From positions 1 to 64,000 of the forward strand of contig NW_020169310.1 in NCBI RefSeq assembly GCF_000988165.1: 64,000 nucleotides of DNA, given 5' to 3'. Source of the DNA: Vairimorpha ceranae. Taxonomy: Eukaryota; Microsporidia; Nosematidae. The position numbers and the translations under genes are program-made. Positions 48,422 to 59,763 of the stretch are shown piece by piece (within the stretch, counting starts at the first letter, position 1; every line of letters begins with the position of its first letter). The notes below the pieces were generated by a model. The model had not been told where the DNA came from. It saw only the letters and a list, made by a program, of their open reading frames with translations, and made no database searches.

Positions 48422-48812
48422 TAAGGGTTAAATATAAAATTGTGAAAATAGTGTAAAAAATTGCACAATAATTAAAAATATTTTTTACTTAACAAAATAA
48501 TATTACTTTATTATTTTTTTCTTTCAACATCTTGAATTATCGCAATTTTACTTATGCATAATATAAATTTACAATATTTAACGACGCATTATTTAAAAAC
48601 ACTTTAAAATGTTTGATTAAAAAAATTATTAACGATATGAATAATTTTTATAATTTGTTTTTATTTTCAAATATGGATGGGTTTGCGCATTTTCTAAAAG
48701 TATATAATATTAACTATTTTTTAATAGAAATTTTTAATATCTAAAACTAGTATACTTAATGTTTTAGATTTTAAACAAACACTTAACTTTTAGAAACAGA
48801 ATGTTTGTAAAA
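48422..48812. other. AT-rich spacer, no gene seen
   Basis: 391 bp upstream of the eIF2B-gamma start with no supported frame or repeat. Confidence 0.5.
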
Positions 48813-49190
48813 TTATTTATTTAGATTTAAGTTTTCGACAAAAAAATTTACTCTATTTCTACTTTTACATTTCCACAAATTTACGGTTAATTTATTCATT
48901 ATCATATTTACATCCACATTTCTTTTACAATAAATTAATAAACTAAGTTTTTTAGATTCAGGAAGGCTATTAATACATTCGTCGACATAAATATTTTTTT
49001 TATATTTCAAAGCAAAATTAAACAGTAAAAATAATTTCCTAGTGCTCATGTAATATATTTTGTGCTTATAAGATTCCATTAGCAAATTTAAATTTGTTTT
49101 ATTAAGAATATAAACATCTTGATTGTATAAATTTAAAAAAGATTGCTTTGACAATCTAGGCAATATATGTAACAATATATCGGAATTCAT
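48813..49190 (-). CDS. Unknown protein (125 aa), possibly F-box-like N-terminus
   Basis: The frame lacks the C-run start signal, and the region is AT-rich, so reality is less certain. The protein is helical and Leu/Lys/Asn-rich. Its first residues (DILLHILPRLSKQSFLNLYN) are reminiscent of an F-box (LPxEILxxILxxLxxxxLxxL). No C-terminal domain is recognisable. Its 125 codons without a stop in this AT-rich setting favour a gene. Confidence 0.45.
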   Translation of the reverse strand: MNSDILLHILPRLSKQSFLNLYNQDVYILNKTNLNLLMESYKHKIYYMSTRKLFLLFNFALKYKKNIYVDECINSLPESKKLSLLIYCKRNVDVNMIMNKLTVNLWKCKSRNRVNFFVENLNLNK

Positions 49191-49884
49191 AATTCAACTA
49201 TTAAACCAAATTAAATATTTTAAAATACCAATAATAAATTGCTTTGATTTTTTAGTAGGTATTATTTTCTATTGGTTATGCTAATTTGTTTTGACAATTA
49301 ATTTTTTAACATTATTCATCTATCTGTACGTAACTAAAAAAATATTGTCTAAAATTAACATTAATAAAGATAATACACTTTTATAATAATTAATTAAAAT
49401 TCAAAGCGTAAATTAAATTTTATTTATTTTATGTTTTAAACATAAATAATCTATTTACGCTGATATGTTTGAGTAAAATGTAGTGTAATTAATAAATTTG
49501 TCGTCTTTTTAACAACAAGACCTCAACAAAAAAATTTTAAACTTAATTTGTAATCTGAAAGTTGATTTTAAACAAAATTATTTTTTAAACTTTAAAATAT
49601 TAATAAACTACCTCTTAAGAAAATTTTAATGTTTTTTTATCAAGCAAATATTAAAATTAAGCATTTTTTTAAATACAAAGTTATAGATTTTTATAACATC
49701 TGTTTTGGTTATATTTTTTATAACTGTTTCAAAATCTTCAACATTTTTAGCACTGCAATTTCATTAAATTAATATCTTTTTTAACCAACAAACTTTACTA
49801 CAAATTTTAAACAAATAAAATTATTGATTACAAGAGAAACATTAGAAAAAAATAAATATAAAAAAGAAAAATAATTGTAAATCA
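49191..49884. other. AT-rich spacer, no gene seen
   Basis: 694 bp of very AT-rich sequence upstream of the PSP1-like gene. No supported frame or repeat. Confidence 0.5.
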
Positions 49885-50580
49885 ATGAGATATTTGTATA
49901 CATTTGTACAGCATTGTCCAGCAGTATGGTCTGAAAATGATGAAACATGGGATGAAAGACGAATTTCATGGAAAACAATAGGGAGCCAACTTATACAACA
50001 TCCAAGAGAAGTAGCATTAAAAAATGATAAATTAAAAATTTTACTCGATAAATTTTTTAACGAAAACTTCTTTTTACCTAAAGTGTGTTACTTTGTTATA
50101 GAATATAAAAGTGGAAGATTAGATGTAGGTTATGATAGTAATCTTTATGAGCCAAATGCTTATGTAATATTAGAAGCAGATAGAGGAGAAGATTGTGGTA
50201 AAATACTGGGTATAACATCAGAAAGTAGATTTAATTTCATATATCATAAATTAAAAGAAGCTGCTAACGAAATTGAAGCCAAAAAAATATTAAGATACGC
50301 TACAGATGAAGATATTTATGATCTTGTAACAAGGGAACAGGATGAAATTGACAGCTTGGAAAAGTGTAGAGATTTAGTTACAGCCAATAATATTAATATG
50401 GAAATATTAAGTTGTGAATATCAATGGGATAAAAAGAAGATCACATTCTATTTTAGAAGTTCCAAAAGGATAGATTTTAGAGAATTGTTAAAAGATCTTT
50501 TTAAATTATTTAAAATAAGGATTTGGCTTTGCGCAGAAAAGAAATCGATAAATATTTTACTAAAAAGTTTACTAGACTAA
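49885..50580 (+). CDS. PSP1 C-terminal-domain protein
   Basis: The PSP1 domain is found in yeast Psp1, trypanosomatid RBP/PIE proteins and bacterial YaaT-like proteins; its function in microsporidia is unknown. In this 231-residue protein it covers about 65-220. YVILEADRGEDCGKILG is followed by KILRYATDEDIYDL, LVTANNINMEILSCEYQWD and KKITFYFRSSKRIDFRELL, and it ends in LFKIRIW, all typical. The N-terminal about 60 residues contain WDERRISWKTIG. No C-run precedes the start. Confidence 0.88.
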   Translation: MRYLYTFVQHCPAVWSENDETWDERRISWKTIGSQLIQHPREVALKNDKLKILLDKFFNENFFLPKVCYFVIEYKSGRLDVGYDSNLYEPNAYVILEADRGEDCGKILGITSESRFNFIYHKLKEAANEIEAKKILRYATDEDIYDLVTREQDEIDSLEKCRDLVTANNINMEILSCEYQWDKKKITFYFRSSKRIDFRELLKDLFKLFKIRIWLCAEKKSINILLKSLLD

Positions 50581-51053
50581 TAAATTTATTAAATTATAAA
50601 TTTATGTAAAATAAACAAATCACAAATTGTCACCTAGTTTTAAGTTAAAAAATGGCGGTTGTATATTTAAATTATTTAATTTACTAGTTAAAAATTTTTA
50701 TAAAATTTGTTTGAATTTCTTTAATCAACAAATTTTAACAACAGCCAACCATATTGTAAAATTTAATCAAAATATTAAATTTTGTTTACAAAAACATGTC
50801 AATAAAATTGAGATCAAAATAATTTTTTTTAAAAAATTTACCATATCTGAAACCAATTAAACTTTTTTAGAAAGACTAAAAAATATTTTGACACATATCA
50901 ATAATAATTTATGTTAAATTAAAAAAGTAGAAATAAAAAACTTTTTGTAAAAATGTAAAAAAGAAATCTTTTTTGTGATTTTAAAAGACAACAAATTTAT
51001 TTTAAAAAATTAATTTATCTAATAATTTTACGTAAGTTTTATATCTCAGGGGT
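50581..51053. other. AT-rich spacer, no gene seen
   Basis: 473 bp upstream of the homeodomain gene. An open frame of 77 codons on the plus strand has a spacer-like composition and is not accepted. Confidence 0.5.
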
Positions 51054-51410
51054 ATGAAAAAGCTGATTGAGAAGGAATGTCAAATTCAGGCTGCATTAGG
51101 ACTTTGTTTGTTAAAAAATGGATATGAAAACAACAATTCTTCAAGATGTAAAAAATCACGTATTCAAAGTCTTATATTAAAAGAAGTTTTCAAACTAACA
51201 ATGTACCCTTCATCACAGACAAAAATGGATCTCAGTATAATGCTTAACCTTAAAGTTAAAACGATTAATGTCTGGTTTCAGAATGAAAGGCAAAGCGAAA
51301 AATTGTCATTAATTGATGCGATTAATTTTGATATACGTTCACAAAAAATTGAATTAAATCCTATAATTTTATATAATATGTATTGTAAGATTAAAAATAA
51401 TATAATGTAA
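51054..51410 (+). CDS. Homeodomain transcription factor
   Basis: 118 residues, mostly one homeodomain (about 33-92). Helix 1 is SRIQSLILKEVFKL, followed by TMYPSSQTKMDLSIMLNL, and recognition helix 3 is KVKTINVWFQNERQ. Trp, Phe, Gln and Asn of the WFQN core are kept (Trp at 74), but the following Arg is Glu (WFQNER instead of WFQNRR), an unusual change next to the phosphate backbone contact. Microsporidia carry a small set of such genes. The start follows GGGGT. Confidence 0.87.
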   Translation: MKKLIEKECQIQAALGLCLLKNGYENNNSSRCKKSRIQSLILKEVFKLTMYPSSQTKMDLSIMLNLKVKTINVWFQNERQSEKLSLIDAINFDIRSQKIELNPIILYNMYCKIKNNIM

Positions 51411-52809
51411 ATAAAGAGGAAAATATAAATAAATTTTAATTAAATTTATTTTATTTACAATTAATGATTTAAAAATTATATTTTTGTTGTAGTCATTTGA
51501 GAAATAAGTCAACTGATTATTTTTGATAAAATAAAATATTGTATTTGTTGTATAAAAAGGCGGATTTTTCAGAAATTTTTTTATAAGTATTGAAGAGGAA
51601 CAAATTTATTTTGTAAACAAAAAAGTTTTGTGTCTACATAAATTTTTAAATTATTATAACTTATAATATTTAATATAATATATGCACAACTTTTTGATAA
51701 AAATAAAAACAATTTTACAACATGGAGGAATAAAACAAGAAGTTAAATTATTTTAAATTATTTAAATATAAATACACCAAAACCATCTACTAAATGTCAT
51801 GAGATTTTCTTCTTGTGTTTATTTCATTCATACACAATAGTTTTTGTATTTCATATATATAAAAAAATTTAAATTACAAATTATCATTGACAATAAACAT
51901 AAAAGTTCCTTATTAAACATAACTTGAAATATCATAAAATTTTGATGTTTTTTTAACGTTTTAAAATGTTAAGTCAGCACAATATTGCTAATTTATCGAG
52001 ATTTATTGTATTTTATAAAATAGAGAATACTTTAAATGTCATTTTGTACAATTTTATATTGATGAACAATATAAGTTTATGATGACTAGAAAATATACAA
52101 CATTTTGAAATATAACTTCTTCAATTAAAGTCATAATAATTAGCGTACAAATGCAATAGATTTATTTAAAATTTTGGTTAATAAAAAGAAAATTTGGTGC
52201 ATTTATATGCAAAATAAATCTTCAAATATTTATGTATGTCACTAAGAAACTATTTTATTCTTTAAATTATTAATGATGGTTTTGTTATTACACAAATGCA
52301 TTAATTTTTAAAGAAATAGTTGATAAACATAACATCACAAATATACAAAAACACAAATCGCGATATTAAAATTGAATTTAAAAAATAAACAAAGAAGATA
52401 TACAAACTTTATATAATACTATAAAAGTTTCCAAAAGTATATGCATTTTTTCGCTTTTTTTGATATAAATATAAAATTTTTACATGTGTTATTGTTTCCT
52501 ACACTTTTTGTCGAAAAACCAAAAGACATTTTTTTGTAGATTTATGAGGTATTATTGTCAATAATCACATGCATTTTTTAATAACCAATTGTTAAAGACA
52601 ATTTGGACAAAACCTCTGATCACAACCTTTTAAGTAAAAAATTGGTCGCTTTCTTTATGACAATTATTATTAAGTTTTTTATTGGTTTAGATATTTTATA
52701 AAAAACCATAAATAAAAAAATTATCATAAATTATGCCAAATGAAAACATCTTAGGAAGTGAGAACAGGAAATATAAAAATAATTATTATACAATAGAAAT
52801 AAATTTTAT
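51411..52809. other. Long AT-rich spacer, no gene seen
   Basis: About 1.4 kb with only short, stop-interrupted frames. No transposon block or long repeat was recognised before the GC-rich island at 52810. Confidence 0.5.
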
Positions 52810-52930
52810 TTTAAGGACCGGATGGAACAAACGGCAAAACAGTGAGTATTATACAGAGATACCTCGCCACAGGCCGGATTCCCCGGGCATCCCCGGTTTA
52901 AAGCGCATAAAAATCTCTTCTGTATCTATT
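52810..52930. ncRNA. Candidate structured RNA in a compact GC-rich island
   Basis: Within a 1.8-kb AT-rich spacer this about 120-bp block is the GC-richest part of the window. CCGGG-CATC-CCCGG forms a hairpin near 52880-52895. CCGGATG (52817-52823) can pair with the CATCCCCGG arm as an alternative closing stem. An ACAGAGA heptamer occurs at 52850-52856, as in U6 snRNA, but the following AGC and stem-loop of U6 are not recognisable. A 72-codon frame runs through it but looks accidental. Strand is undecided. Confidence 0.4.
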
Positions 52931-53202
52931 TCTAATTATAAAAAAAAATAAATGAATAAAAGATTTATTTTATTGTTTACAGGAAAAGGCGAACTTGAAA
53001 TTTAAACATATTTTTAAACAAATAATAATGTTTTGTCAAAATTATTTCTGTATCATTGCAGATATTACATACATGTGAAAATATAAATATTTAAAATGTA
53101 ATAAAATCATGAATCTCACAAAACATAGAAATTTGTTGATATACAAACAAAATACGATATAAAAATTTCATTTAATTTTAAAGTAAGATTTGTTTTTAAA
53201 CA

Positions 53203-56200
53203 TCAAATTATGTAAAATCCACCTTGACACTCATTTATAGCATATAAAATATTTTTTCTTAACTCCTCATAGCTAGTATATTCAGGTAAATCTAATTGAT
53301 TAAAACATGTGTGTGCTGATGGTAGCCTATTTGTAGATATTTTATTAATACTAAATTTCTGATATCCATTTGTACTTTGTAAATTCTTAAATCCTTCAAA
53401 AGGTACACGAGATGATCCAGTACAAAATTGCAGAAGTTTTGCCTTTTCTTCAGGTGTAAATCCTTCAACTGCCTTCCAAAACCAACTAATGTTTCTAGAA
53501 TGACTAGTGTATCCTATGTATTCTGTATTGTTTTTCCAGTCATCAATATTTATATCAGGTATACCACAAATTAATAACTCTAATTCTTTTTCATTAAAAA
53601 TACAAATAATATCCTCATCAATCATTTCAAATAATCCTTCTCTCATAGCATTAAGTTGTTTTTCTACACTTTTAATCAATCTATTTTCTACAACTAAATC
53701 TATGTAATCATTTTTATTATCATCAGTGACTAAAACTTGTCGACCTTCAGGAATTAGATCTATAATTTCATTAAAACCAAAATTATTATTTTCAACAGAA
53801 AATGTTAAGTTAAGAATATTTTCAATTTTATTATTTTTAATCCACATTAATGAATTGTAAAATTGTGGATCAATCTCTTCTAAATCTTGTAAGGTACACT
53901 TAAGACCTAATAAATATTTGTACACAGATTTATCAAAATGTATACTAATATTAAATCCTTCAATTATTATTTTAGCTAGCATTCTACCAATAAACCTAAA
54001 AAATGAAAGATGATCCGGATCAATTTTACTATTTTTAAAAGGGTGTAGAGAATTCCGCTTATCCGATGAATAAACAAAAAGACCTTGATCGGGTTTTAAT
54101 GCTTCCTGCATAACAAGTTCAAGCCATTCTTTTGTTAATCCACCAAAATCTATTCCTTGTTCACCAGAAAATTTAATTTGTATTCTTTTTGCTTTTAGTT
54201 CTTTTGATGACTTTCTCATTACTTGAAAAAAAGAATCATTAAGTATTGAACTTCTTCTAACGGTAATAATAAACGATCCTGCTTCATAATAATTCATTTT
54301 AGAAATAAGAAATTTCTTCTTGTTTTTAAAACTTAAGACTTTAAATTTAGATAAGAAGAAAATAATAATATCATTTGTTTGTAGCGTCGAATTGATTTCA
54401 TCTTGTTTTTCATAAATTATATTCGTTAAATTGGATCTTTTTACTATAAATTTATCAATAATTTCTCTTTTATTTTCTATATTAAAAAATGACAGCCAAT
54501 TAATAAATTCTTCATACAATCCAAATAAAGTTAAATGTGTATAATCAAATAACTGATTTGTAAAAATTTTATCTAACTTTTCAAATATTTTCGGACATGG
54601 AAAGAAAATGTCACTTGATTCATCAAATTTGCGAAGCTTATGCAATACATTAAAGTCATGTGAGTAAACTTTTCTTGTTAATTTAAAATTATTCATTGTT
54701 TGCTGATGATACAAAACTGTAAAATCAACCAATAATGATAAATTTCTTTCATAATTATTTAGTAAAATATAAATAAAATCAAGGATGTTTTGTTTAAAAT
54801 TATTCTTGCAGAAAGTTTTAAAATGTTCTAAAGATCTGCTTGTTAAATTTACAGATGTAACATCACACAAATTATGTAGAAAGTTAGAAAAACTATTGCT
54901 AATTTTCAGTTTTGATAATATCTGTAAAGCATTTTCATGATATTCTTGTATTGAAGAAAATTTGATGAGAGCAATAACAAGATCAAAATCTTTTTCTATT
55001 TCATGTTTAGAAGATAATAACATGCTTTTTACTATTCTTATACACTTTTTTGCATTTGTAAAATCTTCAATCTTTTCTTTAATAATTTTAAATGTACAAC
55101 TTCGTAAATTTGAATTAAAGCACAATATTTCTAAAATATCTGTTAACTCCGTTTTCAAAGAAAAGTCTTTAGAAAGGTAAGATACAAGAAACTTCTCATA
55201 AATCGAAATATCCAAAAAAGTATCAATATCTTCATTTACATGACTACTTGATTCTTCAATCACCTCATAATCAGGTGCATATTCAAAATAATCATCTTTT
55301 AATATCCTTTCATTTTCCTCAAATTTTTCTTTAACAGTTTCATTTAAATTGTTTAAGAAATTAATGTCTATGGGTAAATACTTGTGATTTGATGATTTTC
55401 TTTCAATATACCAATTTTTTATAAAATCATCTAATTCTTCTTCATTCATATTATTGATATCATCTACGTGTATATCAGGAATTACACCATTGTCAATACC
55501 TAAAATAGATTCTTCACTGACACTGAAGTCTTCATCTATATTAAAATTTTCATTCTCTAAATTGATATTGTCATTAAAATTATATTCTTCTTCTTCACTG
55601 TAGTAAATTTCATCCATTTCGTCATCGTAAAGTTCAATAATGTTTTCATTGTTTATAGGTACATTACTATCCACATTCTGTAATTCTTCATTTATATTTT
55701 CTATTTTGTATTCATCTTTTATTATTCTAATTAATTTATCCAAAAAGGTTATTATTCGTTTATTTTCTAAAATGTAGCATTCTTTTTCGCATAAAAAATA
55801 TGCAGAATATAAAGAATTGTAAATACTTCTTTTTTTAGGTTTTTCTACCAGTTCTTCTATTTCTACATTGTCTTCATATGATGAACATTCAGGTGTAAGA
55901 TTTTCAGGAATATACATTTCGTCATAATCAAAATCTTCCTCATCCTCTTCATATTCTTCTTCATCCTCTTCTTGTAGATCTAAAAGATAATCATATTCTT
56001 TGTCATATAAATGAGATAAAAATGAATAGATGTAACTTACTTTGTTAGCCTCTTTAATATTATTCCATGCGCTTAGACCAAGTTGATCAATGCTTTCTTC
56101 ATCACAACTGCTAAAATTGATAATTCTTAGATCTTTTTCTTTCACATTAGATAAAATTTCGAAAAAAATATTAGCAATGCCTTTTTTAATAAAATAGCCA

Positions 56201-59200
56201 CTCAATAAAAAGTCACTATCATTCTCAAAAAAACCTGTTTCATAACCACTCCTAATAATATTAGGAGCACCCAGGGAAGTATATAAAATAACTAAAAAAT
56301 TATAAATTTTGTGATTTTTATAAATTATCATCTGCTTTAAAAGTACCTTGTAAGTCATCTTAGATAGCTTCTTATTTTTTGATTGTAAACAGTGCACAAA
56401 AAAGTTTAATGCTACATAAAAACTACTATTTAAATCTATTTTATATCCTAAATCTACAGTTTCAATATATCTTTTTGATATCGTACGTAAAAACTTTTTA
56501 TTAATTAGACAATCATATGTAAAATTATTTGTTAATATTTCTGTAAGAACATTTAAACAATTAATATTCTTTGTAGATTTTTTCATCATTATTTTAAAAA
56601 GATGCTGTGTCGTATCTAAAAACCCACTCTTTTGTATATCAACATTATTATGTAATATAACTTTTTCAAATGCTTTTTTAAAAAATCGTATATTATGATA
56701 CGCCGCAAGATAATTAGCAGATATGAATCTTGATGGCGAAAAATCTATTTTGTAATCAATTAAATCTCTAGAATGATCAAATATATGAAGTAGTATACAT
56801 TTAATAAGTAACTTTGTAGTTTGATTATTTTTTATAGATATTTTTTTTATGATATATTTATAAATTGGTTCAATATTGTGTATCTCCTGATCTTGTGACT
56901 TTATATATTTTATGTATGATAGTAAAAAAGCCATTTTTATTCTAGGCTTTATATTTTTAAAGTTCAAAAATTGTAAAATTTTCTCGTTTTCTATAAAAAT
57001 ATACTTTTCATTTTTAAATGTTAAATCTTTTAAAGTTGTAGTACATAACTCAACGAACTCATTATTGACAACAAAATTGCCTTTTAAAAAATTAATGCAT
57101 AAATCTTGAGCACCTATAAATGCTTTAAAACACCCATTTTCAATAAGTCTGATTGAAAATTTTTCATCATATAAAACAGTCTTGTATTTTATTTCATTTC
57201 CTTTGGTATAGTATTTTATGTATAAATTAATAATTTTATCAATGTATTTAGGATTAGAATAATCTGAACAGAATAATATATTATCGAGAAATGTAATGAT
57301 AGAAATATCTGTATCATATGAATTAAAAAAATTAAGAAGTTTTTCAATATATTCATTTTTCAATTCTAATTGTTTGTCCTCTAAACTCTTAAATAATATG
57401 CATAATTCTTTCTTAGACCACAAAATTTCTTGATCAATTACATTATTGGCAAACAGCCAATCAAAAAAAATGTAAATAATAGAAGTAGATAGCTTAGATA
57501 AATTACTATCAAGAATATTTTTATAAAAATGCTTCTGATTATCATCTAATACATCATAGGAATGTTCATGTTTAATTTTTTTAGAAATCTCATCATTTCT
57601 GTAATTTATGCAGTTTAAAAAATAATTAAAACAATTTCTGTTCTCTTGAACACTCTCCATTCTCCATACATATAAAAAAATATAATTAATCTCTAGCCAA
57701 ATTAACTTATAAACGTCATTTTTATATTCTTCTCCAGCCTCAAAATAATCAACAACAGAAAAACTTTCTAATTTTAAAATAATAGATGGTAAAATAGAAG
57801 TAAGAATATAAAAAATATTAGATAAATTGGAATGCGATTCATCATCTTCATCATTAAATCTCGTTTTCCTGTTTAATATTGTATGACATATCAAATTTAA
57901 ATACAATTCTGCTAGATCTAAAATATTATTTTTATAACCTTCAAGAATTTTATCTGCGTAAAAATTAAAAATATTTTCATAATCTTCTACAGAAATATTA
58001 TATATCTGAATACATCCGGATGTAAATAAATTAAAAAAAGAATCTTGCCAAATATGTTTAGTCAAAAAATTATTCTTAAATAAAGTATCTACAACATTCA
58101 AAATACCACTTTCTCCATTCCAAATTATACTCCGATAAAATAAAAGCTCTTGTGTGCTCACAAAATTAAATAAAGACGAGGTAGGTAATTTTAATTTCAT
58201 ACTAAGCAAAATAAAATCAATTAGCTCAAGTTCATATTGTGGATGATGCTTAATTAATATAGTAAACTGTGATCCAAAACCATTAAAAAAACCATCTTGA
58301 ATCAAAAGTACTTTTTCTAATAAATTTGATAGTAACTTTGTGTCAACAAAATTTTTACTTAAATTTTTGTTTAAAGAAAGTGCATCAAACAAGTTAAGCA
58401 GTGCTATGTACATTTCTTCCGACGCTATAAAATTTTCAAATATTTCGTAGATACAAGATTGAGGAATAATGGAAATAGAAAGTGGATCATTGTTGATGAA
58501 AAAAGTCAGTGTATCAATACATAAACTTGAAAATACTTCAGATTTTTCTTTTATCAAAAACAAACATTTTTTACAATACTTACTTTCTTCAAAAGGTTCA
58601 AAATATGCACTACCTTTTTTATATACCTCATTCATAATTTTAAAAATAATTTTTAAGACAAATTTATCTTTTTTTGAATGATATTCATCAAAGTGCAGCA
58701 ACAATGATTTAAAATTATCTAAATCTATACAACTTGAAAAAACATTTGTGTCTCGTTTAACTAAACTATAAATTCCTGAGAAATATTGAAAATCAAGGTC
58801 AGGATTACTAACTGTATTAGTTAAACTGTAATTTACATCAAAATTTATTTCACTTATGTTAGAAAAAATCGAAATGCTTTCAAATGGAGTTAATTCGTCA
58901 TAAATAAGCCTCTTTTCTAAGAAATTATTTTCTTGAATTATTTGTTTAATAATGTTTTCGTCACAATCAATTCTTAATAAATAAAAAATAAATTCATCTA
59001 ATAAAAACTTAAGTTCATTATCTATAAACTTATTGTTATTTCTCTTTAAAATTTTATCCTTTAAAGTTTTTAATATCTCTTCTGGACGAACAATGGAAGC
59101 ACCCATAGTTATAAGAGAATAAATCCTAATAATGTAAACAAGATCTTCATTGTCACACAAAAGTTTATTTGCTTCAACATATAAATCTGATATATTCTGA

Positions 59201-59763
59201 TCAAACTTATTTTCATTAAAATATTGTAATGGATCATTAAAAAAAATTGCATTTGTTTTTGCTAAAACATAGTCGTCATCGTATAAATATTTTTTGATTC
59301 TTAATCCAGGTACATTAACAAGTTTAAGTAAAATCTCTATCTGTAAAGTATTGTTTTTTAAAAATTTTTCTTTGTACAAATACAATGACATTACTTTAAA
59401 AGCTTGAATACTAATTTCAATATCAAAACATAATGCAAAAGATAAGAATAAGTCTTTACAGGGAATGTCAATAGAATTATTAGAGAACATTTGAATTCGT
59501 TGAAAAAATTTAAACAGACATATTAATAAACGACTTTCACCAGGTGTAAAATGTTTAGATTGAAACCCGTTTTCAAAATTATTTTTAAAGATAGCATTCA
59601 TGATTTTTTCACACTTTCTAAAGATATTATTCCAACTATCATATCTTCTGTTTTTAAATATAAAATTAGATAACAAAGGCTCTATTAATTCTGCTAACTT
59701 TAAGTAATCATTATGTTGGATGAATAATGTTTCAAATTCTTTTGCTGTAAGATTTTCACCCAT
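53203..59763 (-). CDS. TOM1: Giant HECT-type E3 ubiquitin ligase (Tom1/HUWE1-like)
   Basis: The 2186-residue protein ends in a full HECT domain (about 1810-2186). GGLTKEWLELVMQEAL, NPDHLSYFKFIGR-like IDPDHLSFFRFIGRMLAKII, and the catalytic Cys at about 2153 in LPSAHTCFNQLDLP are all present. The N-terminal about 1200 residues are helical armadillo-like repeats. Two very acidic tracts follow (about 1262-1290 and 1400-1440), as in Tom1/HUWE1. Tom1 acts in protein quality control, histone turnover and mRNA export. It is the largest gene in the window but shorter than yeast Tom1 (3268 aa). The start lies in a CCC-containing inverted repeat. Confidence 0.88.
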   Translation of the reverse strand: MGENLTAKEFETLFIQHNDYLKLAELIEPLLSNFIFKNRRYDSWNNIFRKCEKIMNAIFKNNFENGFQSKHFTPGESRLLICLFKFFQRIQMFSNNSIDIPCKDLFLSFALCFDIEISIQAFKVMSLYLYKEKFLKNNTLQIEILLKLVNVPGLRIKKYLYDDDYVLAKTNAIFFNDPLQYFNENKFDQNISDLYVEANKLLCDNEDLVYIIRIYSLITMGASIVRPEEILKTLKDKILKRNNNKFIDNELKFLLDEFIFYLLRIDCDENIIKQIIQENNFLEKRLIYDELTPFESISIFSNISEINFDVNYSLTNTVSNPDLDFQYFSGIYSLVKRDTNVFSSCIDLDNFKSLLLHFDEYHSKKDKFVLKIIFKIMNEVYKKGSAYFEPFEESKYCKKCLFLIKEKSEVFSSLCIDTLTFFINNDPLSISIIPQSCIYEIFENFIASEEMYIALLNLFDALSLNKNLSKNFVDTKLLSNLLEKVLLIQDGFFNGFGSQFTILIKHHPQYELELIDFILLSMKLKLPTSSLFNFVSTQELLFYRSIIWNGESGILNVVDTLFKNNFLTKHIWQDSFFNLFTSGCIQIYNISVEDYENIFNFYADKILEGYKNNILDLAELYLNLICHTILNRKTRFNDEDDESHSNLSNIFYILTSILPSIILKLESFSVVDYFEAGEEYKNDVYKLIWLEINYIFLYVWRMESVQENRNCFNYFLNCINYRNDEISKKIKHEHSYDVLDDNQKHFYKNILDSNLSKLSTSIIYIFFDWLFANNVIDQEILWSKKELCILFKSLEDKQLELKNEYIEKLLNFFNSYDTDISIITFLDNILFCSDYSNPKYIDKIINLYIKYYTKGNEIKYKTVLYDEKFSIRLIENGCFKAFIGAQDLCINFLKGNFVVNNEFVELCTTTLKDLTFKNEKYIFIENEKILQFLNFKNIKPRIKMAFLLSYIKYIKSQDQEIHNIEPIYKYIIKKISIKNNQTTKLLIKCILLHIFDHSRDLIDYKIDFSPSRFISANYLAAYHNIRFFKKAFEKVILHNNVDIQKSGFLDTTQHLFKIMMKKSTKNINCLNVLTEILTNNFTYDCLINKKFLRTISKRYIETVDLGYKIDLNSSFYVALNFFVHCLQSKNKKLSKMTYKVLLKQMIIYKNHKIYNFLVILYTSLGAPNIIRSGYETGFFENDSDFLLSGYFIKKGIANIFFEILSNVKEKDLRIINFSSCDEESIDQLGLSAWNNIKEANKVSYIYSFLSHLYDKEYDYLLDLQEEDEEEYEEDEEDFDYDEMYIPENLTPECSSYEDNVEIEELVEKPKKRSIYNSLYSAYFLCEKECYILENKRIITFLDKLIRIIKDEYKIENINEELQNVDSNVPINNENIIELYDDEMDEIYYSEEEEYNFNDNINLENENFNIDEDFSVSEESILGIDNGVIPDIHVDDINNMNEEELDDFIKNWYIERKSSNHKYLPIDINFLNNLNETVKEKFEENERILKDDYFEYAPDYEVIEESSSHVNEDIDTFLDISIYEKFLVSYLSKDFSLKTELTDILEILCFNSNLRSCTFKIIKEKIEDFTNAKKCIRIVKSMLLSSKHEIEKDFDLVIALIKFSSIQEYHENALQILSKLKISNSFSNFLHNLCDVTSVNLTSRSLEHFKTFCKNNFKQNILDFIYILLNNYERNLSLLVDFTVLYHQQTMNNFKLTRKVYSHDFNVLHKLRKFDESSDIFFPCPKIFEKLDKIFTNQLFDYTHLTLFGLYEEFINWLSFFNIENKREIIDKFIVKRSNLTNIIYEKQDEINSTLQTNDIIIFFLSKFKVLSFKNKKKFLISKMNYYEAGSFIITVRRSSILNDSFFQVMRKSSKELKAKRIQIKFSGEQGIDFGGLTKEWLELVMQEALKPDQGLFVYSSDKRNSLHPFKNSKIDPDHLSFFRFIGRMLAKIIIEGFNISIHFDKSVYKYLLGLKCTLQDLEEIDPQFYNSLMWIKNNKIENILNLTFSVENNNFGFNEIIDLIPEGRQVLVTDDNKNDYIDLVVENRLIKSVEKQLNAMREGLFEMIDEDIICIFNEKELELLICGIPDINIDDWKNNTEYIGYTSHSRNISWFWKAVEGFTPEEKAKLLQFCTGSSRVPFEGFKNLQSTNGYQKFSINKISTNRLPSAHTCFNQLDLPEYTSYEELRKNILYAINECQGGFYII

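Noticed and set aside
50627..50860. 77-codon frame upstream of the homeodomain gene
   Set aside because: Phe/Asn/Lys composition expected from AT-rich spacer and no start signal.
52850..52900. U6 snRNA identity for the GC island
   Set aside because: ACAGAGA is present, but the AGC triad and internal stem-loop cannot be placed, so only a generic RNA candidate is reported.
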